From: Candidimonas humi
GTDB lineage: Bacteria; Pseudomonadota; Gammaproteobacteria; Burkholderiales; Burkholderiaceae_B
Direction of reading: 5' to 3'
Assembly (NCBI RefSeq): GCF_019166065.1
Contig: NZ_JAHTBN010000008.1
Location: 150,246-214,245 of the forward strand
Length of the DNA: 64,000 nt
The notes under the pieces are model-generated. The model saw nothing but the letters and a program-made list of their open reading frames with translations. It searched no databases and was not told where the DNA came from. The translations under genes and the position numbers were made by a program. Below, piece by piece: positions 9,189 to 17,761 of the stretch. Each line of letters starts with the position of its first letter. Position 1 is the stretch's first letter.

Positions 9189-9562
9189 GGCGGGTTCCTG
9201 TGTGGGGTTCCGGAACCCGAATAGTACCGGGAGCGGGACGGTAATGTAACGGGCGAGGCACGCGACTTATCCACGCCATCTGTGGACAAATCCGCGGATA
9301 AGTTGCTGGTTACTGCCGAAAGCATATGCAGATCAAGGCATTGCGCAAGAGGGCAAGAAATTGCTCATGCGGCGCACGCCGACTTATCCACGCATCGTGT
9401 GGATAAGCCCGAGGAAAACTTCTTGATTACCGGAAATATTCCTGCAAGAACAAGATGCTAGGCGCGGCGCTTAAAAAATGCTCCGAACCGGGGGCTGCCT
9501 TGCCGCCTGCACGCAGCCGGCTCTTCGGGCGGCGCGGATCGCTGCGAGGGCATGGGGCCGTA
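9189..9562. promoter_or_regulatory. Spacer with a cluster of DnaA-box-like 9-mers
   Basis: A 374-bp gap with no gene. It holds five sites close to the DnaA box TTATCCACA: TTATCCACG at 9267-9275, TGTGGACAA (complement TTGTCCACA) at 9281-9289, CGCGGATAA at about 9293-9301, TTATCCACG at 9384-9392, and an exact box on the minus strand at 9398-9406. The last two form a near-palindrome. There is no dnaA, dnaN or rpmH nearby, so this is unlikely to be the chromosomal origin; DnaA titration or DnaA-dependent promoter control is possible. Confidence 0.55.
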
Positions 9563-10318
9563 TCAGGCCGCGGCGGGCCACTGCCCGGTCATGATGGCCT
9601 GCGCCAGGCCGGCGGGACTCAGGCCAGCCGTATCGCCCTGCGCGGCCACCAGGCCCGACTTCAGTATCACCACCCGGTCGGCCACATTGACCACGTCTTC
9701 CATGTTGTGGCTGACCAGCAGGACGGTGACGCCCTGCGTCTTGAGCTGGCGGATCAGGGCCAGCACTTCGGCCGTTTCCTTCACGCCCAAGGCCGCGGTG
9801 GGTTCGTCCATGATGACGATGCGCGCCTGCCAGCGCAGGGCGCGGGCGATGGCCACGGCCTGGCGCTGGCCGCCCGAGAAATCGGCCACAGGCCGGTCGA
9901 CGTCGTCGATGCGCTGGTTCAGGCGCTGCAGGTATTGCGCGGCCTCGGCGCGCATGGCGCGCTTGTTCAGCAAATGCAGCCCCGGCAGCACGCGCCGGCG
10001 CTGCTCGGAGCCGATGAAGATGTTCTGCCAGACGCTGAGCCGCGGCGCCAGCGCCAGGTCCTGGTAGATGGTGGCCACGCCGCTGGCCAGCGCGTCGTGC
10101 GGCGACGACCAGCGCACCTCGCGGCCGAACAGGCGCATCGAGCCCGCGGAGCTGGGATGCGCCCCGGATACGATCTTGATCAAGGTGCTCTTGCCCGCGC
10201 CGTTGTCGCCGCAGATCGCCAGCACTTCGCCGGCATGGGCGTGCAGATCCACGCCCTTGAGCGCCTGCACCGCGCCGTATTGCTTGGCCAGGCCTTCCAG
10301 TTCCAGGATGCGTTCCAC
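9563..10318 (-). CDS. Sugar ABC transporter ATP-binding protein (CUT2 type)
   Basis: Single-domain ATPase of 251 residues that powers import of a sugar. Walker A is GDNGAGKST near residue 40, the signature is [14 protein letters not shown] near 145, and Walker B is IVIMDEPTA near 165. The single-domain form is like FrcA rather than the duplicated RbsA/XylG. The start is the GTG at 10318, five bases past the stop of the binding-protein gene; the frame stays open further upstream, but that part overlaps the binding-protein gene and is spurious. Last gene of a kinase-permease-binding protein-ATPase operon. Confidence 0.9.
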   Translation of the reverse strand: MERILELEGLAKQYGAVQALKGVDLHAHAGEVLAICGDNGAGKSTLIKIVSGAHPSSAGSMRLFGREVRWSSPHDALASGVATIYQDLALAPRLSVWQNIFIGSEQRRRVLPGLHLLNKRAMRAEAAQYLQRLNQRIDDVDRPVADFSGGQRQAVAIARALRWQARIVIMDEPTAALGVKETAEVLALIRQLKTQGVTVLLVSHNMEDVVNVADRVVILKSGLVAAQGDTAGLSPAGLAQAIMTGQWPAAA

Positions 10319-10323
10319 GGGCG

Positions 10324-11268
10324 CTATTTCTTCTTCAGGTATTGGGCGACGTTGTCCGCGTCCACCAGTTCCGCGTCCATGTAGAGGTACGGGCCGGTAT
10401 GCGCCGGCTGCTTCTTGACGGCGACCTGGTCGATGAGGTCCACCGCCTTGACGCCCATTTTCTCGAACGGGATGGCCACGGTCGCGGTCAGCAGCGACTT
10501 GGGGTCGGCGATACGGCGGTAGGTCTCCTGGCCGCCGTCTATGCTGACCAGCAGCGGATGGCCCTTCTTGGCGCCCTGCTGCTGCAGGATGTCGTCGATG
10601 ATGTAGGCCTGGCCGTCGAACGAAGCCCAGATGCCGTCGACCTTGCCCTGGTTCTTGAGCAGCAGCGCGTTCATGCCGGCCGACACGTCGTCGCGCCACG
10701 CGGCGGTACGCGCCATGGTGTGGCTGCCCAGCACCTTGACCGCCGGGTTTTCGCTGAGCACCACGTCCAGGATCTTGCCGCGGATGCGCGTGCCCGCGTT
10801 GCCGTCGAAGCGCTCGGTAAGAATATTGCCGCGGTAGTTCAGGTGATCCAGCAGGTAGATGGCCGCGCGGGCGCCGCCGACGTATTCATTGACCGCGATG
10901 TCGCACAGCGAATAAGGGCTGGTGCCGCTCATCACTGTGACCAGCGGAATGCCGGCATCTTTCGCGCGCTTGAACTGGTCTTCGGATTGCAGCGGCTTGC
11001 CCATGGCGACGATGATGCCCACGGGCTTGGTCAGCAGCAGGGTCTCGAGCTGGCGTATGTAAGTCGGCATATCGCCCTTGCTGTTCAGGATCTGCACGTT
11101 CCAGCCCTTGGCGCGCGCCGCCGCGGCGGCCGCGTCGACCACCCTCGCGTGGGTCTCGGAAGACATCTGGAAGCCTATGATGCCCAGCGTGGGCGCGGCC
11201 TGCGCCCAGGCCCCCAGGCCCAGCACCAGCAGTATTGCGGCCGCCGCGCGGCCCAGACGTGTAAACAT
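10324..11268 (-). CDS. Sugar ABC transporter periplasmic binding protein
   Basis: 314-residue receptor of the RbsB/periplasmic binding protein type 1 fold. The signal peptide is clear (RLGRAAAAILLVLGLGAWAQAA, cleavage after about residue 25). The mature part opens TLGIIGFQMSSETHARVVDAA, a typical sugar-binding opening, and later has VDGIWASFDGQA and VSIDGG blocks of the ligand cleft. Start chosen at 11268 because the signal peptide begins there; the open frame beyond it is the shadow of the permease gene. The ligand is unidentified; the FGGY kinase in the operon suggests a pentose, polyol or ketose. Confidence 0.9.
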   Translation of the reverse strand: MFTRLGRAAAAILLVLGLGAWAQAAPTLGIIGFQMSSETHARVVDAAAAAARAKGWNVQILNSKGDMPTYIRQLETLLLTKPVGIIVAMGKPLQSEDQFKRAKDAGIPLVTVMSGTSPYSLCDIAVNEYVGGARAAIYLLDHLNYRGNILTERFDGNAGTRIRGKILDVVLSENPAVKVLGSHTMARTAAWRDDVSAGMNALLLKNQGKVDGIWASFDGQAYIIDDILQQQGAKKGHPLLVSIDGGQETYRRIADPKSLLTATVAIPFEKMGVKAVDLIDQVAVKKQPAHTGPYLYMDAELVDADNVAQYLKKK

Positions 11269-11366
11269 GATTTCCCCTTTGCGTATATTGCTTGTTGCGT
11301 GTCTAGCTTGTTGCGTAAATTGCTTGTAGCGAAACCTGTTCCCGCCCCATAAAGCCACGAGAAAAA

Positions 11367-12323
11367 CTATAAGGAAAACGCCGCCTGCTTGAGCACCGAC
11401 GAGGACAGCGCCACCGAAGACACGATGATAATGCCCAGCAGAATATCCTGGACGTAATACTGTACGCCCATCAACACCAGGCCGTTGCCCAGCATGCCGA
11501 TGATGATCGCGCCGCACAAGGTGCCCAGCACATTGGCGCGGCCCGGCTCGAACATGGTCATGCCCAGCAGCACGGCGGCAATCGAGGTCAGCATCAGGTC
11601 GCCGGCCGAATCCGGCGCGGCCGAGGCCAGGCTGGAAGTCATGAGCACGGCCGTGACGCCGGCGGCCAGGCCCGACAAGGCCAGGCCGATGATCTTGATC
11701 AGGCGCACATTGACGCCGGCGCGGCGCGCCGCCTCGCCGGCCTCGCCCACGGCCAGCATGCGAAAGCCGAGCCGCGTCTGCTTCAGCATGAACAGCACCA
11801 GCAGGCTGGCCACCAGCAGCCAGAAGATCAGCGCCGGCATGCCGAACACGGTGCCGCGGCCTATCCACAGGAAGCGTGGATCCCAGTTCCCGACGAAGGC
11901 CACGCCCTGGGTGATCATGAAGGAAAAACCATTGGCCACCGAGGCCGTGGCCAGCGTGGCGATCAGCGACGGCACACGCAGCACCGTCACCAGCAGCCCA
12001 TTGAGCACCCCGCCCGCCGTGCCGGCCAGCAGGCCGGCCAGCACCGCCTCGGCCGGCGCATGGCCGGTGTGCACCAGCCAGCCGGTGATCACCGCGCACA
12101 GGCTGCAGATATTGGCGAACGACAAGTCCAGTTCGGAAACCAGCAGCGCCAGCGCAAAGCCCAGGCCGAGTATGGCCATGAAACTGATGTGCTTGATGAT
12201 GTTCGACAAGTTCTGCAAGGCCAGGAAATTGGGCGCGTACAGGGCGAAGAACAGGAACAGGATCAGCCCGGCCACGCAAGTGCCGTAGCGGGCGAGCCAG
12301 GATCGAAAGGCGACTGCATTCAT
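11367..12323 (-). CDS. Sugar ABC transporter permease (CUT2 type)
   Basis: 318-residue inner membrane permease of the RbsC/BPD_transp_2 family with about 8-10 hydrophobic segments. The conserved [20 protein letters not shown] region near residues 60-80 corresponds to the family DLSVG motif, and [21 protein letters not shown] near 245-265 to the EAA-like loop. The start ATG at 12323 overlaps the kinase stop by an ATGA, which shows translational coupling. A 98-bp gap separates it from the binding-protein gene downstream. Confidence 0.9.
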   Translation of the reverse strand: MNAVAFRSWLARYGTCVAGLILFLFFALYAPNFLALQNLSNIIKHISFMAILGLGFALALLVSELDLSFANICSLCAVITGWLVHTGHAPAEAVLAGLLAGTAGGVLNGLLVTVLRVPSLIATLATASVANGFSFMITQGVAFVGNWDPRFLWIGRGTVFGMPALIFWLLVASLLVLFMLKQTRLGFRMLAVGEAGEAARRAGVNVRLIKIIGLALSGLAAGVTAVLMTSSLASAAPDSAGDLMLTSIAAVLLGMTMFEPGRANVLGTLCGAIIIGMLGNGLVLMGVQYYVQDILLGIIIVSSVALSSSVLKQAAFSL

Positions 12324-13753
12324 GTAAGAGTCCGGTTCAATGTGTCTTGCAGAACATCTGCGAATTGTCGCGCACGGCCCGAAAAATAGGCGGCGCGCGC
12401 GGGCTCGGGATGCAGCACCGTGCTGCCCTCGTTGATCGCATCCTGCGCGGCCTGGATGTCGGGATAAACGCCCAGGGCGGTCGCGGCGGCCAGCGCCGCC
12501 CCCGCCAGCGCGGGCTCGGGGCAAACGCCCAGGCGCACCGGCATGCCGAAGGCATCGGCGCGCAACTGCGGCCAGTGCGCCAGTGTTGCGCCCCCGCCGC
12601 CCATATGCAGCGGCTGCCCGCCGCCCAGCACGCCCAGGCGCTGCAGGGCCAAACGATGCGCCAGCGCCAGCCCCTCGGCCACGGCGCGCGCCAGGTCGCG
12701 GCGCGTATGCGTGGCCTTTACTTCGTGGAAGCTGGCCGCCAGGCGGCTGTTCCACAAGGGCATGCGCTCGCCCGTCACGTACGGCAGGCACAGCGGCGCA
12801 TCGTCGCAGGTCGAGGCCATGGCGGCCTGCAGCGTGGCGGCCGGGTCGTCGCTGTCGAGAAAGGCCCGGGCGAACCAGGCCAGGGTCCCGAGCCCCGTCT
12901 GGCACGGGCCACCCAGATGCCAGAGACCCGGCGTCCAGGGCAGGCAGACCATGCCGTCGACAGCACGCGGCCTGGCCGCGAAAGTGCCCAGCACCTCGGT
13001 GGTTCCGGACACATCATAGATGCGTCCCGCAGCCACGGCGCCCAGGCCCAGCGTGGTGCACCAGGTGTCGAAACTGCAGCAGGCCACGGGCACGCCGTCC
13101 AGGCTGGCCGGCAGCCCGGCGTCCTCGGCGCGCAACTGCCCCAATATCTCCGCGGGCTGCACGGCCGGCGGCAGGACACTGGCCGGCAGGCCCAGCCGCG
13201 CCAGCACTTCGGCCGGCCCGGGCCCCTGGGCCGCGCCCGCCAGGCGCCCGAGCGCCACGGCGTCCGTGGCCAGCCTGCCGGTAAGCCGGAAATTCAGCCA
13301 GTCGCGCAATTCCACGATCGCCGCCGGCGCGGCGCCCCGATCGAGCCGGAACTGCAAGAGGCGCGCCAGCGGATGGAAGGCCCCGTAGCCGGCGGTGTCG
13401 CCCTCCACGCCATAGGCCTGCGCAAGCTCGCCGGCGCGATCCTCTCCATACGGGTCGCCCCAAGGCATGACCGGCGCCAGCGGCCGGCCGGCCGCGTCGA
13501 CGAAGACATGGGTGCGCGTCACCCCGGTCAAGGCCACGGCCAGCGGCCTGGCGGGCGCCTCCGGCGCCTGCAGCAGGTCTTGCATCAAGGCGCGCACGGC
13601 CAGCCATATCGCCTCGGCGTCGAGCCCGGGCCGGGCCAGCGGCGAAGGCGCGCGCAGTATCTCGCCCATTGCGCCGCGCACGCCCACCCAGGCGCCTTTC
13701 AGCCCGGTGGAGCCCAGGTCCAGGGCCAATATCGCAGCATCGTCGGGGTTCAT
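12320..13753 (-). CDS. FGGY-family carbohydrate kinase
   Basis: A 477-residue ATP-dependent sugar kinase (xylulokinase/gluconate-kinase superfamily). The N-terminal phosphate-binding turn is [16 protein letters not shown], and the second domain has [14 protein letters not shown] near 240 and [24 protein letters not shown] near 385, the FGGY actin-like ATPase blocks. The start at 13753 places the LDLGSTG motif at residue 10; longer in-frame versions add non-conserved sequence. First gene of the transporter operon, overlapping the permease by four bases, so it probably phosphorylates the imported sugar. Which sugar cannot be told. Confidence 0.88.
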   Translation of the reverse strand: MNPDDAAILALDLGSTGLKGAWVGVRGAMGEILRAPSPLARPGLDAEAIWLAVRALMQDLLQAPEAPARPLAVALTGVTRTHVFVDAAGRPLAPVMPWGDPYGEDRAGELAQAYGVEGDTAGYGAFHPLARLLQFRLDRGAAPAAIVELRDWLNFRLTGRLATDAVALGRLAGAAQGPGPAEVLARLGLPASVLPPAVQPAEILGQLRAEDAGLPASLDGVPVACCSFDTWCTTLGLGAVAAGRIYDVSGTTEVLGTFAARPRAVDGMVCLPWTPGLWHLGGPCQTGLGTLAWFARAFLDSDDPAATLQAAMASTCDDAPLCLPYVTGERMPLWNSRLAASFHEVKATHTRRDLARAVAEGLALAHRLALQRLGVLGGGQPLHMGGGGATLAHWPQLRADAFGMPVRLGVCPEPALAGAALAAATALGVYPDIQAAQDAINEGSTVLHPEPARAAYFSGRARQFADVLQDTLNRTLT

Positions 13754-14140
13754 GATTCCATCTGTCCGCCAGCCGGCAAAATGCCAGATTTTAATGGACG
13801 CGCGCAGCGGCGTCATGGGACGAGACACGGCTGGGACGCGACACGACAGTGTCAAAGGACACGAGACCGGAGCGCGCCACCGGCGGTGCATCACCACAAT
13901 CCAGCGCCCAATGCTCAGCCCTCTCTGCCCATTAGCCGTCCCCATCGAACCTTCATCGAATATTCCCTCTTTGATCAGCCGTTGCCCGTCAGCCATTGCC
14001 TCACCCTTGGCTCATCGCCAAGCGCCATACCGGGCCGGATGGTCGCGGCGGCCGGCGGGGGCGGCGCAGCGGCGGCCGGCTGGAGGTGTAGCAGCGGCAG
14101 GATGGGATATATTGGCTCTTTTGGCCGGCCGCTACACGTC
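13754..14140. other. Divergent spacer between kinase operon and monooxygenase gene
   Basis: 387 bp with no credible gene. Promoters for both flanking genes must lie here. A few GACAC-type short repeats occur around 13815-13865, but no operator could be defined with confidence. An open frame from 12347 runs through it into the monooxygenase gene, but its upstream part is the shadow of the kinase. Confidence 0.5.
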
Positions 14141-15130
14141 ATGATTCCTCTATCCGTACTCGACCTTTCCCCGATCGCCGAAGGCAGCAGCGCCGCGCAG
14201 TCCTTCCGCAATTCCCTGGACCTGGCGCGCCACGCGGAGCAATGGGGCTTCAACCGCTATTGGCTGGCCGAGCACCACGGCATGCCGGGCATAGCCAGCG
14301 CCGCTACCGCAGTGCTGATCTCCCACGTCGCAGCCGGCACATCCCATATACGCATAGGCGCCGGCGGCGTCATGCTGCCGAACCACTCGCCGCTGGTCAT
14401 CGCCGAACAATTCGGCACGCTCGAATCGCTGTATCCGGGCCGCATCGACCTGGGCCTGGGGCGCGCCCCGGGCTCGGACCAGACCACGGCCCGGGCGCTG
14501 CGCCGCAACCTGGCCTCGGACGCCGACGAATTTCCTCAGGACATAATGGAACTGATGGACTATTTCTCGTCCGAGCCGCGCCTGCCGGTGCGGGCCGTGC
14601 CCGGCACCGGCCTGGACATCCCCCTGTGGATACTGGGTTCCAGCCTGTACGGCGCGCAGCTCGCCGCGGCCCTGGGCCTGCCCTACGCCTTCGCCTCGCA
14701 CTTCGCGCCGGCGCAGATGATGTCGGCCATCAGCATCTACCGCTCGACCTTCAAGCCCTCCGAACAGCTCAAGGCTCCTCACGTCATGCTCGGCTTCAAC
14801 GTGTTTGCCGCCGACACCGACGAAGAGGCCCGCGTGCTCGCGACCTCGGCCCAGCAGTCCTTCGTCAATTCGCGCACCGGCCGGCCGTCGCGCCTGCCGC
14901 CGCCCATGCCGGACTACCTGGATCGCATCGGCCCGCAAGGCCGCGCGCTGCTGGACCAGATCCTGTCGTGTTCGGCGATAGGCTCGCCCGATACCGTGGC
15001 CGAACAACTGCGCGCCTTCATCGAGCGCACCGGGGCCGACGAGGTCATGGTCGCCTCCAATATCTACGATCACCGCGCGCGGCTGCACTCCTACGAAATC
15101 GTCGCCGGCCTGATCCAGGCACGAACCTGA
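14141..15130 (+). CDS. LLM-class flavin-dependent oxidoreductase
   Basis: 329-residue luciferase-like monooxygenase of the MsnO8/YhbW type, a TIM-barrel FMN-dependent enzyme. The opening [14 protein letters not shown], the [17 protein letters not shown] block (about residues 44-60), [16 protein letters not shown] (about 68-83) and the [11 protein letters not shown] block (about 101-111) are strongly conserved in the family. Start set at 14141, where homologous sequence begins. Substrate unknown. It stands 22 bp upstream of the phosphopantetheinyl transferase gene and may be co-transcribed with it. Confidence 0.9.
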   Translation: MIPLSVLDLSPIAEGSSAAQSFRNSLDLARHAEQWGFNRYWLAEHHGMPGIASAATAVLISHVAAGTSHIRIGAGGVMLPNHSPLVIAEQFGTLESLYPGRIDLGLGRAPGSDQTTARALRRNLASDADEFPQDIMELMDYFSSEPRLPVRAVPGTGLDIPLWILGSSLYGAQLAAALGLPYAFASHFAPAQMMSAISIYRSTFKPSEQLKAPHVMLGFNVFAADTDEEARVLATSAQQSFVNSRTGRPSRLPPPMPDYLDRIGPQGRALLDQILSCSAIGSPDTVAEQLRAFIERTGADEVMVASNIYDHRARLHSYEIVAGLIQART

Positions 15131-15152
15131 ATCCGTTCGGCGGAAACCGGCC

Positions 15153-16121
15153 ATGAGCACGCCCGCGCCGCCGTCCGAAGGGCGGGCTTTCTCCCCCGAG
15201 GAAGATGTCCTGCAGCGGCAGGCGAGCGGTCCCCCGGCCTCGGTCGCGCAGCCGGGCACAGGGCATGCTCCCTCACCGGAGAAAGACGACGCGCGACGAC
15301 AGGCCGACAGCCGTCCGACTGCCACCGCCCTTCCCCTCCTGGCTAGCGGCGCATGCCATGTCTGGTCCGTGGAGCTGGACCAATCCCCAGACGTGCAGGC
15401 GGCGCTGGCAGAGCACCTGTCCGAAGACGAACGGCGGCACATGCAGGCGCTGCGCCTGCCCAGGCTGCGCAGCCACTACGCGGTGGCGCACGGGGCGCTG
15501 CGCGTGCTGCTGGGGCGCTACCTGGGCATCGAACCTCGGCTGTGCCGCTACGCCACCGGCCCGCGCGGCAAGCCGATGCTGGCCGAGACCTGCCCGGCTC
15601 CGGCCGCCGGCGGCGCCGCATCCGCCTTGCATTTCAATATGTCCCATGCTGGCACGCAGGCCCTGATCGCCATCGCGCGCAGCGTGGAAATAGGCGTGGA
15701 CATCGAGCTGCGGCGCGACATGGACGACATGGCCGGCGTCGCGCGCACAGTCCTGTCGCAGGCCGACCTGGACTTATGGCTTGCGCTGCCCGAAGCGCAG
15801 CGGGTGACAGCCTTCTATGCCTTCTGGACTCGCAAAGAAGCCGTCTCCAAGGCGGCCGGAACAGGGCTGTACATGGACTTCCCGGGCCTGAGCGTGGAAT
15901 TCCGGCCGGGATGCCCGGCCGCCGTGCGGCGCATCGACGCCGCTTTCGGCAAGCCACGGGAATGGCTGCTCGCCGAGCTGGATTGCGCGCCCGGCTACAA
16001 CGCGGCCCTGGCGGCACGCACGCCGGCGTTGCATATCAGCCTGCATGAGGCCCGCATCGACGAAGACGGCGCAGCCAATTTGGATGCTGAGGCCCCGCCC
16101 GATCCGGGCTCATTCACATAG
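15153..16121 (+). CDS. 4'-phosphopantetheinyl transferase (Sfp type)
   Basis: Transfers phosphopantetheine from CoA to carrier-protein serines. The 322-residue protein has the diagnostic blocks of the Sfp/AcpT superfamily: GPRGKPML near 134, FNMSHAG near 160, IGVDIE near 179 with the Mg-binding Asp and Glu, and FWTRKEAVSKAAG near 228 with Glu and Lys. The first 60 or so residues before HVWSVELDQ are low-complexity and not conserved, so an internal start is possible. It is separate from any fatty-acid or NRPS genes here, so the target carrier protein is unknown. Confidence 0.88.
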   Translation: MSTPAPPSEGRAFSPEEDVLQRQASGPPASVAQPGTGHAPSPEKDDARRQADSRPTATALPLLASGACHVWSVELDQSPDVQAALAEHLSEDERRHMQALRLPRLRSHYAVAHGALRVLLGRYLGIEPRLCRYATGPRGKPMLAETCPAPAAGGAASALHFNMSHAGTQALIAIARSVEIGVDIELRRDMDDMAGVARTVLSQADLDLWLALPEAQRVTAFYAFWTRKEAVSKAAGTGLYMDFPGLSVEFRPGCPAAVRRIDAAFGKPREWLLAELDCAPGYNAALAARTPALHISLHEARIDEDGAANLDAEAPPDPGSFT

Positions 16122-16180
16122 ATCCACTTCGGCCCGTTCCTGACCAAGCGAAACGAAGCTCGGCAACACAATGGCTCGGC

Positions 16181-16264
16181 CATGCATGTGCGGCCATGCA
16201 TGTGCGGCCTTACATATGCAGCCTTGCATATGCGGCCTCGCGTGTGCAGCCTTGCTGGCGTGGC
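16181..16264. repeat. Six tandem 14-bp repeats
   Basis: Six consecutive 14-base units begin at 16181, 16195, 16209, 16223, 16237 and 16251. The first two are identical (CATGCATGTGCGGC); the rest follow CYTRCATATGCRGC with drift. They lie between the phosphopantetheinyl transferase stop and the convergent isomerase gene. Confidence 0.9.
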
Positions 16265-16284
16265 CTTGCGACAGACACGCCCGG

Positions 16285-17067
16285 CTACAAATACGGACGA
16301 GCCCAGGCCAGGCCGGCGCGCGTGCCGGCTGCGGGGAAATACTCGCAGCCTATCCAGCCGTCATAGCCCAATTGGTCCAGTACCGAAAACACATACGGAT
16401 GCGCCAGTTCGCCCGTGTCGGGCTCATGCCGATCAGGCACCCCGGCGATCTGCAGATGGCCCACGCGCCCCGTGGGCAGATACGTGCGCAGCTTGCGGGT
16501 GACGTCGCCCTCGACGATCTGGCAATGGAACAAATCCATCTGCACCTTGACGTTGGGCAGGCCCAGCGCCTGCACCACATCGTGGGCCTGCTGCTGGGTA
16601 TTCAGGAAATACCCCGGCATGCCTATGGGGTTGATGGGTTCGAGCATGATGTCCACCCCCGCCTGCGCAGCCAGCAGCGCGGCGGCATGCACATTTTCCC
16701 GGTACAGCCCTTCCAGGGTCGCGCGCGGGATGCCGGCGGGCGCCAGCCCCGCCATCAGGTGGATGCACGGGGTAGCGAGCGCCGCGGCATATTCCAGCGC
16801 CCGTGCGACCCCGTCCAGGCATTCGCGACTGCGGCCCGGAAGGCAGGCCAGCCCTTTTTCGCCGGTGCGCAAGTCACCAGGCACGGCATTGAGCAGCACC
16901 AGGGCCAGGCCCTGGTCGTCCAGCCGCCGCGCGATCTCCGAGGCCTCGAAATCATAGGGAAACTGCAGCTCCACTGCCCTGAAGCCATCCTGCGCCGCGG
17001 CTTCGAAACGATCCAGGAAATCGTATTCCCCGTACATAGTGCTGACATTGGCGGCAAAACGCAGCAT
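16285..17067 (-). CDS. Hydroxypyruvate isomerase-family protein (Hyi/OtnI type)
   Basis: 260-residue TIM-barrel isomerase of the AP-endonuclease-2-like superfamily. The opening RFAANVSTMYGEYDFLDRF, the INPIGMPGYFLNT block (about 141-153), VQMDLFHCQIVEGD (about 168-181) and the ending WIGCEYFPAAGTRAGLAWA match hydroxypyruvate isomerase and 2-oxo-tetronate isomerase. The metal-binding Glu, Asp, His and Glu are present in these blocks. Hyi interconverts hydroxypyruvate and tartronate semialdehyde; OtnI acts on 2-oxo-tetronates. No glyoxylate carboligase or tartronate semialdehyde reductase gene adjoins it, so the pathway is open. Confidence 0.85.
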   Translation of the reverse strand: MLRFAANVSTMYGEYDFLDRFEAAAQDGFRAVELQFPYDFEASEIARRLDDQGLALVLLNAVPGDLRTGEKGLACLPGRSRECLDGVARALEYAAALATPCIHLMAGLAPAGIPRATLEGLYRENVHAAALLAAQAGVDIMLEPINPIGMPGYFLNTQQQAHDVVQALGLPNVKVQMDLFHCQIVEGDVTRKLRTYLPTGRVGHLQIAGVPDRHEPDTGELAHPYVFSVLDQLGYDGWIGCEYFPAAGTRAGLAWARPYL

Positions 17068-17209
17068 GAAGACTCCTCGGCTCTAGGCTCTAGTTCCTTG
17101 GGCGGCCGGCGGCTCCGGCCGCCGCCCTGCCCCGCGTACCCCCGGCGGCCCGAAAGAGCGGCCTGCGCAGCATATACGCGACAACGCCTATTGTTTTTAT
17201 CACAGCCTC

Positions 17210-17247
17210 TTGCCGAATTTGCTACATTCGATATAATTACATATGAA
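17210..17247 (+). promoter_or_regulatory. Promoter and probable autoregulatory operator of the MarR-MFS pair
   Basis: TTGCCG at 17210-17215, a 16-bp spacer and a perfect TATAAT at 17232-17237. An imperfect inverted repeat (TTCGATAT at 17227-17234, ATATGAA at 17241-17247) overlaps the -10 box, as expected for a MarR repressor site. With transcription starting near 17244, the ATG at 17243 cannot be translated, which favours the start at 17270. Confidence 0.6.
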
Positions 17248-17269
17248 ACTATATTGCACCGAGGCCCTC

Positions 17270-17761
17270 ATGTCTTCCTTCGAATCCCGCATAGACCGAT
17301 TCTGCCAGGCGCACCCCGAGGCGCCGCGCGAAGACATACTCGCTACCCGGCTGCTGTTTCGCACCACTCAACTATTGCGCGCCCATATCGACAAGGCCCT
17401 GGCGCCATATAGCCTGAACATGTCGCAATACCTGGTGCTGAGCCTGCTGTCCACCGATAGGTCCGACCCCAGCTCCCCGTCCGAACTCAGCCACACGCTG
17501 GACGCCACCCGCACGCAAATGACGCGCTTCCTGGACAGCCTGCAATCCCGCGGGCTGGTGCGCCGCATTGCATCGGAACAAGACCGCCGCAGCCTCGAAC
17601 TCGAACTGACGTCCACCGGCCGCGACCTGCTGCGCCAGGCCGTCCCAGCCGTGCACCGGGCTTACAGGCAGGCCTGGTCGGTGCTGGCCGGCGGCGAGCG
17701 CGACCAGGCCTCGCGCAATTTGCAGCGCCTCTACGCCAATCTGCAACAACTGGAACAATGA
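17270..17761 (+). CDS. MarR-family transcriptional regulator
   Basis: 163-residue winged-helix repressor. The core (about residues 45-110) shows LNMSQYLVLSLLS, a recognition helix region LSHTLDATRTQMTRFLDSLQSRGLVRR, and the wing with the family motif SEQDRRSLELELTSTGRDLL. The start at 17270 follows GAGG at 17261-17264; an in-frame ATG at 17243 has no ribosome binding site and sits in the promoter. The last four bases (ATGA) overlap the start of the MFS gene, so the two are translationally coupled. This suggests an EmrR-EmrB-like drug-responsive efflux pair. Confidence 0.9.
   Translation: MSSFESRIDRFCQAHPEAPREDILATRLLFRTTQLLRAHIDKALAPYSLNMSQYLVLSLLSTDRSDPSSPSELSHTLDATRTQMTRFLDSLQSRGLVRRIASEQDRRSLELELTSTGRDLLRQAVPAVHRAYRQAWSVLAGGERDQASRNLQRLYANLQQLEQ

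Noticed and set aside
9267..9406. Chromosomal origin of replication
   Set aside because: DnaA-like boxes are present, but no dnaA, dnaN, gyrB or rpmH context and no obvious AT-rich unwinding region beside them.
12347..14140. 598-codon extension upstream of the luciferase-like gene
   Set aside because: It is antisense to the FGGY kinase and has no monooxygenase similarity; the conserved N-terminus starts at 14141.
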